From Candidatus Dormiibacterota bacterium (lineage in GTDB: Bacteria; Chloroflexota; Dormibacteria; Aeolococcales; Aeolococcaceae), in NCBI GenBank assembly GCA_019234035.1, contig JAFALX010000135.1, positions 1-5,479 of the forward strand: a stretch of DNA of 5,479 nucleotides, written 5' to 3'. Shown piece by piece: positions 1 to 4,989 of this stretch. The position numbers were made by a program, and so were the translations under genes. The notes beneath the pieces are model-generated. The model worked only from the letters and a program-made list of their open reading frames with translations. It had not been told where the DNA came from and searched no databases. The number at the start of each line of letters is the position of its first letter. The first letter of the stretch is position 1.

Positions 1-1835
1 GCCTCGGTGACGTTCGCGTCGAAGCGGCTGACGAACTCGCCAGCAGCGAGGAAGGGCGCGCCGAGGCGGTGCGCAGAGCGCTCCAGGTCGAAGTCGCGCG
101 TCACCAGATGGGTAAGCGGCTCGGCCCGCGCGATCAGGGGCGCTGCGGCCGCCCGCCGCGCCGGTGCAAAGAACATCCACGCGAGCGCTGCACCCGCACC
201 ACCCGCGACGAGGCACAGCAGCAGCCCGAACCAGTCGACGGGCAGGACGGGCTGCGTGTACTCGAACACGAAGCGCGTGAACGTGAACCTGCCGACGCCG
301 GGCAGCCCCGCGAGAACGGCGATGACGGCGCCGGCGGTCGTCAGCCGGGTGAGGAAGCGCACGCCCGGCTCGGCCTCGCCGATGCGGTCGGGCTGAAACC
401 CGCGGCGGCGCGCGGGCTCGCCCGGCAGCACGTAGAACAGCACGCGCGCCGCGGCGGCGGCGATGAGGCCCGCGGCGACGACCACGAGCACCGCAACAAC
501 GACTCGTGTCAGCGATCCCACCGCGGGGCCCGACGGCTTGGCGTTCTCGAACACCGAGGACAGGGTGTAGTAAGTCGCCAGCGACAACCCGGCGGTGCCG
601 CCTGCCCACACGAGCAGTGCGGTAGCGGTCGTCCGCATGCGGTGCAGCGCACCGCCCATCTCGTGGATGTTCCGGGTGCGATAGACGCGCACGAGGTTGC
701 CCGCGGCGAACACGAACAACGTGGTGAACAGCAGCGACGTGAACAGCACGAACAGTCCCTGGCCATAGCCGCCGACGCCGAGCGCGGCGAAGACGAGGCC
801 GAATTGCGCAACGGCCATCAGCACGGCGACACGCAACAGGTCGCGCTGCGCGAGCGCGACCGCCGCGGCGAACAGGGCCGTCACGGCCCCCGTCAGCGCA
901 ATCGCCGAGATCGCGTGCAACGGCGGCAGCAGCAATGGGTACGCGCGCGCGATGAGGTAGGCGCCGCCGAATCCCGCCGTGGTCGCGATCAGTGCGATCG
1001 CCGGTATCGGGGAGGTCACGTTGTCCGCCAGCCAGACGTGGAAGGGCCCCTGCGCGGCGCGGACCACCGCTGCGAAGATCAGCACCGCGGCCAGCACCGC
1101 AAGCGTGCGGATGCCCGCGCCCGCCACCAGGCCGTGCGTCACGGCCATCGCGTTGCGGGTGAACTGGTCGAACCCGAACGGGTCGGCGGCCGGCTGGCCG
1201 GGCGGCGCCGGGACCGTCGACGAGAACAGGCCGAACTTGCCGAAGATGAACACGAGGCCGAGCAGCAGCGCCACATCCGCGACGTAGATTGCGAGGAACG
1301 CCCGGCGCGCCGGTGTGGCGGCGTCGGCGCGGCTCCACCAGAACGCGGCGATGACGTAGACCGCGGCGGACGCGAGCGACCACATCAGCAGCGTCTGGAA
1401 GAGGTTGGGGCTGTAGACCAGCCCGACCATCGTCGCCGCGAGCACCGACGACGCCCAGAAGAATCGGCGCAGCCCCGGCTCGGAGCGCAGCGAGGCGAGC
1501 GCGTAGCCCTGCACCACTGCCAGCACGAAGGTGAGTACGAAGGCGAACGTCGCGCTCAGCGAGTCGACGAGAACGCCGAGCTGTGCCGTGTACCGCGCGG
1601 CGAACTGCGTGTTCTCCGTGGGAGTCAGCTGAAAGAACGGCAGCAGCGAGATGAACGAGGGCTGCTGCGCGTGTGTGAGCCGTGCGCCGAGCACGACCGC
1701 CGACAGCAGAAACGCGGCGACGGTCGTGACGAAGCACGTCTGTGCCGCGCGCCGTTGCGTCTCCGCAAGAAACGAGACGATCGCCCCGGCAAACGGGAGC
1801 AGCACGATGGCCCAGACGATGTTGTAGACGGCCAC
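1..1835 (-). CDS. NuoL-like proton-channel-family membrane protein with altered key residues (C-terminus beyond left edge)
   Basis: This is 611 residues of an open reading frame that runs off the left edge. It is a multi-spanning membrane protein (about 14 hydrophobic segments) that lines up with the complex I antiporter-like subunit NuoL/ND5. Anchors are AAQGPFHVWLADN at 260-272 (family KSAQxPFHxWLPDAM), DLLRVAVLMAVAQFG at 332-346 (family DIKRVLAYSTISQLG) and IHEMGG at 390-395 (family MGG). True NuoL moves protons with a WE glutamate, the KSAQ lysine, a lysine in the DIKR helix, and a HAFFKALLF helix. Here these read MWS (151-153), R259, DLLR and a TSLLFTTLF segment with no His or Lys. The distal SKDE motif is also lost. 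The end resembles the NuoL lateral-helix/C-terminal region, so probably only a few dozen residues are missing. The GTG start at 1835 lies 1 base after the NuoK-like stop and has a GAGGA site 5 bases upstream. Family assignment is strong; loss of pumping is inferred from by-eye alignment. Confidence 0.88.
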   Translation of the reverse strand, partial: MAVYNIVWAIVLLPFAGAIVSFLAETQRRAAQTCFVTTVAAFLLSAVVLGARLTHAQQPSFISLLPFFQLTPTENTQFAARYTAQLGVLVDSLSATFAFVLTFVLAVVQGYALASLRSEPGLRRFFWASSVLAATMVGLVYSPNLFQTLLMWSLASAAVYVIAAFWWSRADAATPARRAFLAIYVADVALLLGLVFIFGKFGLFSSTVPAPPGQPAADPFGFDQFTRNAMAVTHGLVAGAGIRTLAVLAAVLIFAAVVRAAQGPFHVWLADNVTSPIPAIALIATTAGFGGAYLIARAYPLLLPPLHAISAIALTGAVTALFAAAVALAQRDLLRVAVLMAVAQFGLVFAALGVGGYGQGLFVLFTSLLFTTLFVFAAGNLVRVYRTRNIHEMGGALHRMRTTATALLVWAGGTAGLSLATYYTLSSVFENAKPSGPAVGSLTRVVVAVLVVVAAGLIAAAAARVLFYVLPGEPARRRGFQPDRIGEAEPGVRFLTRLTTAGAVIAVLAGLPGVGRFTFTRFVFEYTQPVLPVDWFGLLLCLVAGGAGAALAWMFFAPARRAAAAPLIARAEPLTHLVTRDFDLERSAHRLGAPFLAAGEFVSRFDANVTE

Positions 1836-1836
1836 G

Positions 1837-2148
1837 TCAGTCCTCGAGCTCCATCAGGTCGTCGACGTCGCTGCTGCCGGCGCGCCGCTGCACCAGCAGC
1901 GCCAGACCGGCGCCGGTGGCAACGACGGCGACGATCGCGAACACCGCGAAAAGCGCCAGCGCGCCGCCGGTGGCGGTGGGCCCGGTGCCGCCCTGGCTGA
2001 AGCCGACAAGCGCGATCACCGGTGCTGAGAGCATCACGACGATCGCCATGAGCACGCCCCACGTCGAGCTCCGTGTGACGAGGCCGAAGACACCGAGCGC
2101 GAACACGACACCGCTCAGCGCCGCGTACGCGCCCGGGCCGGCGGTCAT
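1837..2148 (-). CDS. NuoK-like small membrane subunit lacking both conserved glutamates
   Basis: The product is 103 residues, the usual NuoK (ND4L) size, with three membrane segments at about 6-25, 30-50 and 63-87. The pattern FALGVFGLVTR (16-26) matches NuoK's LGLxGLVxRR stretch, GLALLVQRR (81-89) matches its helix 3 end, and the tail VDDLMEL (95-101) resembles the NuoK C-terminus. In true complex I, helix 2 carries GLEIMxNA and helix 3 AxAExxxGLA, and the two buried glutamates form part of the proton path. The aligned positions here are V37 and A77, and no acidic residue lies in any membrane segment. The ATG overlaps the upstream stop as ATGA and has a perfect AGGAGG site. The gene order NuoJ-like, NuoK-like, NuoL-like equals that of nuo operons, which strengthens the assignment despite low identity. 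Confidence 0.78.
   Translation of the reverse strand: MTAGPGAYAALSGVVFALGVFGLVTRSSTWGVLMAIVVMLSAPVIALVGFSQGGTGPTATGGALALFAVFAIVAVVATGAGLALLVQRRAGSSDVDDLMELED
1841..1845 (-). promoter_or_regulatory. Ribosome binding site of the NuoL-like gene
   Basis: GAGGA on the minus strand lies 5 bases before the GTG at 1835 and inside the last codons of the preceding gene. It supports the GTG start and translational coupling of the NuoK-like and NuoL-like genes. Confidence 0.6.
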
Positions 2149-2750
2149 CCGCCGCCTCCTGCCGTGGACGCCTCGCGGCGCGCGCGCTTTGCGGCCTCGC
2201 GTGCTTCGCGCCGGGCGCGCATGCGCTCATCGCGGGTGCGCCGCGCCTCGGTGCGGGCCTCCTGCTCGTGCTCGTCGTGGCTCGTGCGCCCGAGGAGCAG
2301 CCCGGCTCCGATCCCGATCGCGGCGAGCACGACGGCGATGACCAGGGCGTTGGGCTCGCCGGCGCCGAGCGCCGTGGCCGGGCTGGGAGCGCCGCTGCCG
2401 GAGACGAAGTCGCCTCCGCTCAGCGCGAGCACGACCACGACCAGAACGCCGAGCCCCGCGCCGACAGCCGCGCCGAGCCACCAGCGGCGCGGCAGCACGG
2501 GCTCGCCGCGCGGCCGGTCGCTCCGCCGCCCCAGCGGCATCACCGTCCGCCCCACCACGGCGCCACCGCCTGCGGCCGGCAGCAGCGCGATCGTGACGAG
2601 ATACTGCCCGGACGCCGCGGCGAGGATCGCGATGACAACGAGGAGCAGCACGAGGGCGGCGCCCGCTTCACGCAGACGCGGCAATCCCACCGCGGCCAGC
2701 GCCAGCACCACGATCACGACGGCAAGGATCGAGAACACGATTGCGTTCAT
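2145..2750 (-). CDS. NuoJ-like membrane subunit with charged C-terminal tail
   Basis: The product is 201 residues, with five hydrophobic segments at about 2-22, 29-46, 50-70, 91-110 and 133-154. This is the NuoJ (ND6) topology. The third segment, after ASGQYLVTIALLPAAGG (46-62), occupies the place of NuoJ's VQVLIYAGAIMVLF helix, but the conserved tyrosine and the YAGAVMVLF pattern are gone. Residues 155-201 form a highly charged Glu/Arg/Lys-rich tail, probably helical or coiled-coil, that ordinary NuoJ lacks. The assignment rests on topology, weak motif resemblance and position just before the NuoK-like and NuoL-like genes. Alone it would be called a hypothetical membrane protein. No Shine-Dalgarno site precedes the ATG at 2750, but a -10-like TACAAT lies about 37 bases upstream. 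The stop overlaps the next start (ATGA). Confidence 0.65.
   Translation of the reverse strand: MNAIVFSILAVVIVVLALAAVGLPRLREAGAALVLLLVVIAILAAASGQYLVTIALLPAAGGGAVVGRTVMPLGRRSDRPRGEPVLPRRWWLGAAVGAGLGVLVVVVLALSGGDFVSGSGAPSPATALGAGEPNALVIAVVLAAIGIGAGLLLGRTSHDEHEQEARTEARRTRDERMRARREAREAAKRARREASTAGGGG
2155..2160 (-). promoter_or_regulatory. Strong Shine-Dalgarno site of the NuoK-like gene
   Basis: A perfect AGGAGG sits 6 bases before the ATG at 2148. It lies within the final codons of the NuoJ-like gene and is the best ribosome site in the window. It fixes the start of the NuoK-like gene. Confidence 0.7.
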
Positions 2751-2786
2751 CGCGCGCGCCGGTAGCCGACCGCGAACATCGGCGGC

Positions 2787-2792
2787 ATTGTA
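2787..2792 (-). promoter_or_regulatory. Possible -10 element (TACAAT) ahead of the NuoJ-like gene
   Basis: TACAAT on the minus strand is a 5/6 match to TATAAT in an otherwise GC-rich gap. It would place a transcript start near 2780, about 30 bases before the ATG at 2750. No good -35 hexamer lies 16-19 bases upstream, so this is only a candidate internal promoter for the NuoJ/K/L-like genes. Confidence 0.3.
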
Positions 2793-2795
2793 TTC

Positions 2796-2820
2796 AGGCG
2801 GTTCGCCTCTATTTGAGGCG
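2796..2820 (-). promoter_or_regulatory. Mutually exclusive hairpins in the intergenic gap
   Basis: On the minus strand CGCCTC (2820-2815) can pair with GAGGCG (2809-2804) around an AAATA loop. The same AGGCG can instead pair with CGCCT (2800-2796) around an AAC loop. The two structures share one arm, so only one can form at a time. No U-tract follows, so it is not a standard terminator. It could be an attenuator-like switch, an RNA processing site or a protein target. The pairings are visible in the sequence; a function is inference. Confidence 0.4.
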
Positions 2821-2837
2821 CACGTTCAGCCGTGGGC

Positions 2838-3257
2838 TCACACCGCGTCGTCCTCTTCGAGTGCGCGGTGCCGAATGACGCGAACGCGCCCCGGGTCCGG
2901 CACGTGCTCGAAGAGCAGCATCAGGCTGACCCCCAGCGCGGCGACGAGCAGACCGCCCAGCGTCACGGGCGTGATGCGCAGGCCGATCAGCGGCAGGCTG
3001 ACGCCGGCGTCCCACGGTCCCGGCCGTGACGTCTGCGCGAGGGCCTGCCCCAGCGCGCGAACGGCGGCGGCGCTGGGGAACGTGCGCTGCCCGGCGATGC
3101 CGATGACGAAGGCGGCGCATCCCAGCGCGCTCAGATAGCCGAGCCAGTTGCCGGTGCGCCACGCCAAATGCGCCGCGGTGGCGCCGAGGACACACCCGGC
3201 GACCACGGCGACGATCGCGATGACGACGTCGCCGGGCTGCGGCGGCTGTGGGTTCAT
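2838..3257 (-). CDS. Small unrecognised membrane protein between mnmA and the NuoJ/K/L-like genes
   Basis: The product is 139 residues that I do not recognise. It has a Pro-rich start, two adjacent membrane segments at about 10-32 and 37-56, a loop of roughly 40 residues with polar and small residues, a third segment at about 97-117, and a charged tail rich in Arg then acidic residues (RALEEDDAV). Its ATG lies 4 bases after the mnmA stop, so it is surely co-transcribed with mnmA. An 87-base gap with hairpins separates it from the NuoJ-like gene. The codon bias matches its neighbours, supporting a real gene. Given its position it may be an accessory subunit of the complex-I-like module, but no Nuo subunit is recognisable in it. 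No Shine-Dalgarno site is seen. Confidence 0.75.
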   Translation of the reverse strand: MNPQPPQPGDVVIAIVAVVAGCVLGATAAHLAWRTGNWLGYLSALGCAAFVIGIAGQRTFPSAAAVRALGQALAQTSRPGPWDAGVSLPLIGLRITPVTLGGLLVAALGVSLMLLFEHVPDPGRVRVIRHRALEEDDAV

Positions 3258-3261
3258 CGGG

Positions 3262-4464
3262 CTACGCGGCGCCGGTGATCACGCCGCCGCCGAGCACCTC
3301 GTCGTCCCTGTAGAGCACGGCGGCCTGTCCCGGCGACACCTGGGCCGCGGGCCGCACGAGCCGGAGACGCGCCCCGTCGTCTCTCCGCTCGATCACGACG
3401 GCGTCGAGCGGCGCGCCGTGCGCCCGCAGCTGCACGACGCAGTCGGTTGCCGAAGGCGGGGCCGCACCCACCCAGGAGCAGCCGGCGACGTCGATCAGCG
3501 TGCGCTGCAGCGCCTCGCGTGGACCGACGACGAGCGTGTTGTCAGTGCTGCGGATCTCGGCGACGTAGCGCGGCGCGGCGTCGGGTGTGGCCGGGGCGAT
3601 GCCCAGGCCGGAGCGCTGGCCCACGGTGTAGAAGGGCAGCCCGCGGTGCGTCCCGATGCGGCGGCCGTCCGCGTCGAGGATCGGGCCCGGCCTGAAGCGG
3701 CCTGCGAGGCGCTGTTCCAGGTCGGAGGCCATCGTGGTCTCCACGAAGCACAGGTCCTGGGACTCGGGCTTGGCTGCGGTCGCCAGCCCGCGAGCCTGCG
3801 CCTCAGCACGCAGCGCAGCCTTCGTCTCCAGCGCACCGACCGGGAACACCGCGCGGCGCAGCTGGTCCTGGCCGAGGCGGTGCAGCACGTACGACTGGTC
3901 ACGCCGCGCCTCGCGGGAGCGGTGCAACGTCGCGTCGTCCTGCCGCCTGCCGGTCCGTGCGTAGTGACCGGTGGCCAGGTGCGTCGCGCCCGCGGCAAGC
4001 ACCCGCTGCAGCAGGCGGCCGAATTTGATCTGCTCGTTGCAGCGCGTGCACGGATTGGGCGTGACGCCTGCGGCGTAGGCGTCTTCGAACGGGCGGATCA
4101 CCGCCCGCTCGAACTCACCCTCGAGGTTCCACACGTAGTGCGGCAGCCCCAGCGTTGCGGCGACGCGACGCGCATCCTCGACAGCGTCGACAGAGCAGCA
4201 ACCACGGTCCCGCGTGCGCTCCGCGGAGCCGGGCCACATCGCCAGCGTCACCGCAAACGCGTTCAGCCCACGTTCGCAGACGCGCGCGGCCGCGACACTG
4301 GAATCGACGCCCCCCGACATGGCCACCGCCACCACTGCATCGGGTGGTAGGAGGTCGAACGGATCCTCAGGAACGTCCGCCGGCAACGGCGGGGACGATG
4401 GAGAGCTCGTCTCGCTCCGAGACGGGAGTCTCGAGCCCCTGGCCAAAGCGGATGTCGGAGTCAT
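3262..4464 (-). CDS. mnmA: tRNA-specific 2-thiouridylase MnmA
   Basis: MnmA is a cytoplasmic, ATP-dependent enzyme that puts sulfur on U34 of Lys, Glu and Gln tRNAs, using persulfide sulfur from a cysteine desulfurase relay. The PP-loop SGGVDSS (50-56) activates U34 by adenylation. The catalytic cysteines are C142 in NPCTRCNEQIKF (137-148) and C239 in SQDLCF (235-240). GHYAR (166-170) and the C-terminal VLGGGVI (390-396) are also family motifs. Residues about 44-400 cover the whole family length. The start is uncertain: ATG 4464 is the longest choice, but its first 32 codons overlap a moaD-like frame in another phase, and neither it nor GTG 4335 (residue 44, typical of the family N-terminus) has a Shine-Dalgarno site. 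A promoter-like pair just upstream (4497-4526) would give a transcript covering either start. It heads the leftward gene run. Confidence 0.95.
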   Translation of the reverse strand: MTPTSALARGSRLPSRSETSSPSSPPLPADVPEDPFDLLPPDAVVAVAMSGGVDSSVAAARVCERGLNAFAVTLAMWPGSAERTRDRGCCSVDAVEDARRVAATLGLPHYVWNLEGEFERAVIRPFEDAYAAGVTPNPCTRCNEQIKFGRLLQRVLAAGATHLATGHYARTGRRQDDATLHRSREARRDQSYVLHRLGQDQLRRAVFPVGALETKAALRAEAQARGLATAAKPESQDLCFVETTMASDLEQRLAGRFRPGPILDADGRRIGTHRGLPFYTVGQRSGLGIAPATPDAAPRYVAEIRSTDNTLVVGPREALQRTLIDVAGCSWVGAAPPSATDCVVQLRAHGAPLDAVVIERRDDGARLRLVRPAAQVSPGQAAVLYRDDEVLGGGVITGAA

Positions 4465-4516
4465 TGACGTAGATGTTGCGTCTGATGCAATTCACGAATA
4501 TGAATCGAGCGGTCAC
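4367..4516 (-). pseudogene. C-terminal remnant of a MoaD/ThiS-family sulfur carrier
   Basis: From GTG 4516 this frame encodes 49 residues. Residues 14-47 (NIYVNDSDIRFGQG, then LETPVSERDELSIVPAVAGG) are an excellent match to the C-terminal half of MoaD/ThiS-like ubiquitin-fold sulfur carriers, whose Gly-Gly end is adenylated and thiocarboxylated. Here two extra residues (RS) follow the Gly-Gly. Some carriers of this type need C-terminal trimming by a JAMM protease, so the extension may be native. The usual protein is about 90 residues; the first strand and helix are absent. An in-frame TGA lies a few codons upstream of the GTG, and no other phase restores a convincing N-terminus, although a leftover ...RELHQ in a neighbouring phase hints at one frameshift. 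The last 98 bases overlap the longest mnmA frame. It is probably a relic, but a short functional protein cannot be excluded. Confidence 0.65.
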
Positions 4517-4526
4517 AGAGGGTCAA
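4497..4526 (-). promoter_or_regulatory. Candidate promoter for mnmA and the leftward run
   Basis: On the minus strand TTGACC (4526-4521; 5/6 to the -35 consensus) is followed after 18 bases by CATATT (4502-4497; 4/6 to the -10 consensus). Transcription would start near 4490, giving a leader of about 26 bases to ATG 4464. A second TGACC lies 10 bases downstream of the first (TGACCCTCTGTGACC), a direct repeat that could be a regulator site over the -35. This stretch is visibly more AT-rich than the gene bodies. It lies inside the place where an intact moaD would be. Confidence 0.4.
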
Positions 4527-4546
4527 AAGAGGACCTTTGAAGGGCA

Positions 4547-4570
4547 GGTATGCCAGCCGGTATGCCACCC
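4547..4570. repeat. Tandem 12-bp direct repeat
   Basis: GGTATGCCAGCC (4547-4558) is followed directly by GGTATGCCACCC (4559-4570), with 11 of 12 bases identical. The spacing of about one helix turn puts both copies on nearly the same DNA face, as for paired regulator sites. It may equally be a local duplication scar near the broken moaD end. Confidence 0.6.
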
Positions 4571-4619
4571 GCGGGGACCCGCGCTAGTCATTCAACATCG
4601 CCGGGTTCGGGATAAAGAG

Positions 4620-4670
4620 GACCGGGCGCACGGCTAGATGCGCCGACGGTCCCGGTTCACTGTAACCGGG
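4620..4670. other. Two adjacent strong hairpins
   Basis: The first is GACCG-GGCGCA (4620-4630), an 8-base loop, TGCGCC (4639-4644), a 2-base bulge and CGGTC (4647-4651), giving 11 pairs. It abuts a perfect hairpin CCCGGTT (4651-4657), loop CACTGT, AACCGGG (4664-4670), with 7 pairs; base 4651 is shared. Neither is followed by a T-tract on either strand, so intrinsic termination in the standard form is unlikely. A small structured RNA, a recombination target or a factor-dependent stop are possible. They lie between the diverging mnmA and DUF4145 transcription units. Confidence 0.5.
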
Positions 4671-4857
4671 TGCGATTCCCACGGCGGCATCGTACGGCGA
4701 GCCCTGGACCCGCGCGGGCCGCGTGCCTGAGGTCGCCCCCGCCGCGTCGGGCGTAGCATTGCCACCGCCGGGGTCTGACAGGGAGCCCCGGTATCTCGCG
4801 CGCGACGTTCGGCGGGGTGCTCGTCGACCCCGGACGGAGCGCCCGTCGCTACCCGGC

Positions 4858-4886
4858 CGCAACGGCCGTTACACACGCCCGTTGCG
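4858..4886. promoter_or_regulatory. Inverted repeat, candidate operator of the DUF4145 gene
   Basis: CGCAACGG (4858-4865) and CCGTTGCG (4879-4886) are perfect 8-bp inverted arms with 13 bases between them. The right arm overlaps the -35 candidate TTGCGA, and a second palindrome, AACGGCCGTT, overlaps the left arm. This gives three copies of a CCGTT half-site in 29 bases. The position fits a repressor site. Confidence 0.4.
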
Positions 4887-4909
4887 ATCGCACCGATGTT
4901 CGCTAGAGT
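4882..4909 (+). promoter_or_regulatory. Candidate promoter of the DUF4145 gene
   Basis: TTGCGA (4882-4887) and TAGAGT (4904-4909) are spaced by 16 bases. They match the TTGnnn and TAnnnT patterns of housekeeping-sigma promoters in high-GC bacteria. Transcription would begin near 4916, giving a leader of roughly 60-75 bases. Confidence 0.4.
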
Positions 4910-4975
4910 CAGTGTTCAGGAGCGGTCAGGTCCGAGCCCGCCACGAGTGTCATCGGCTCCCGCGCTCTCACCAAT

Positions 4976-4981
4976 AGGTGA
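4976..4981 (+). promoter_or_regulatory. Ribosome binding site favouring the TTG start at 4990
   Basis: AGGTGA lies 8 bases before TTG 4990. The alternative GTG start at 4978 lies inside this site and has no site of its own, so the TTG is the better start. Confidence 0.5.
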
Positions 4982-4989
4982 CCATCCCC

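Larger units (their letters stand above)
4527..4977. other. Intergenic region without a convincing gene
   Basis: These 451 bases separate the leftward mnmA run from the rightward DUF4145 gene. Open frames on both strands (for example 4584-4862 minus and 4723-4977 plus) give Arg/Pro/Gly-rich products with no motif, no Shine-Dalgarno site and no codon bias like the neighbours, so I do not call them. What it does hold is the 12-bp tandem repeat, the two hairpins, an 8-bp palindrome CCCGCGGG (4568-4575), a 10-bp palindrome AACGGCCGTT (4861-4870), and the promoter and operator candidates listed separately. Confidence 0.6.

Noticed and set aside
69..2000. A 643-residue open frame on the plus strand
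   Set aside because: It lies opposite the NuoL-, NuoK-like coding sequences, is a monotonous Arg/Gln/Glu/His-rich product with no motif, and arises from the high-GC third positions of the genes on the other strand.
2772..2782. An 11-base word CCGATGTTCGC shared with 4893-4903, both near promoter candidates
   Set aside because: An 11-base match within 5.5 kb of GC-rich DNA on two strands is expected by chance, and its placement relative to the two -10 candidates differs.
3148..4350. A 400-residue open frame on the plus strand
   Set aside because: It mirrors mnmA on the other strand and shows no family motif, whereas mnmA is unambiguous.
4600..4690. A tRNA or tRNA-end attachment site, because GGGTGCGATTCCC resembles a T-arm
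   Set aside because: The T-stem pairs for only three bases, the second loop base is wrong, and no acceptor stem, anticodon arm or CCA fits on either strand.
4584..4862. A 92-residue open frame on the minus strand
   Set aside because: The product is Arg/Gly/Pro-rich without motif, without a ribosome site, and it overlaps the hairpins and competing frames.
4723..4977. An 84-residue open frame on the plus strand ending just before the DUF4145 gene
   Set aside because: The composition is random-like, it covers the promoter and operator candidates, and it has no ribosome site.
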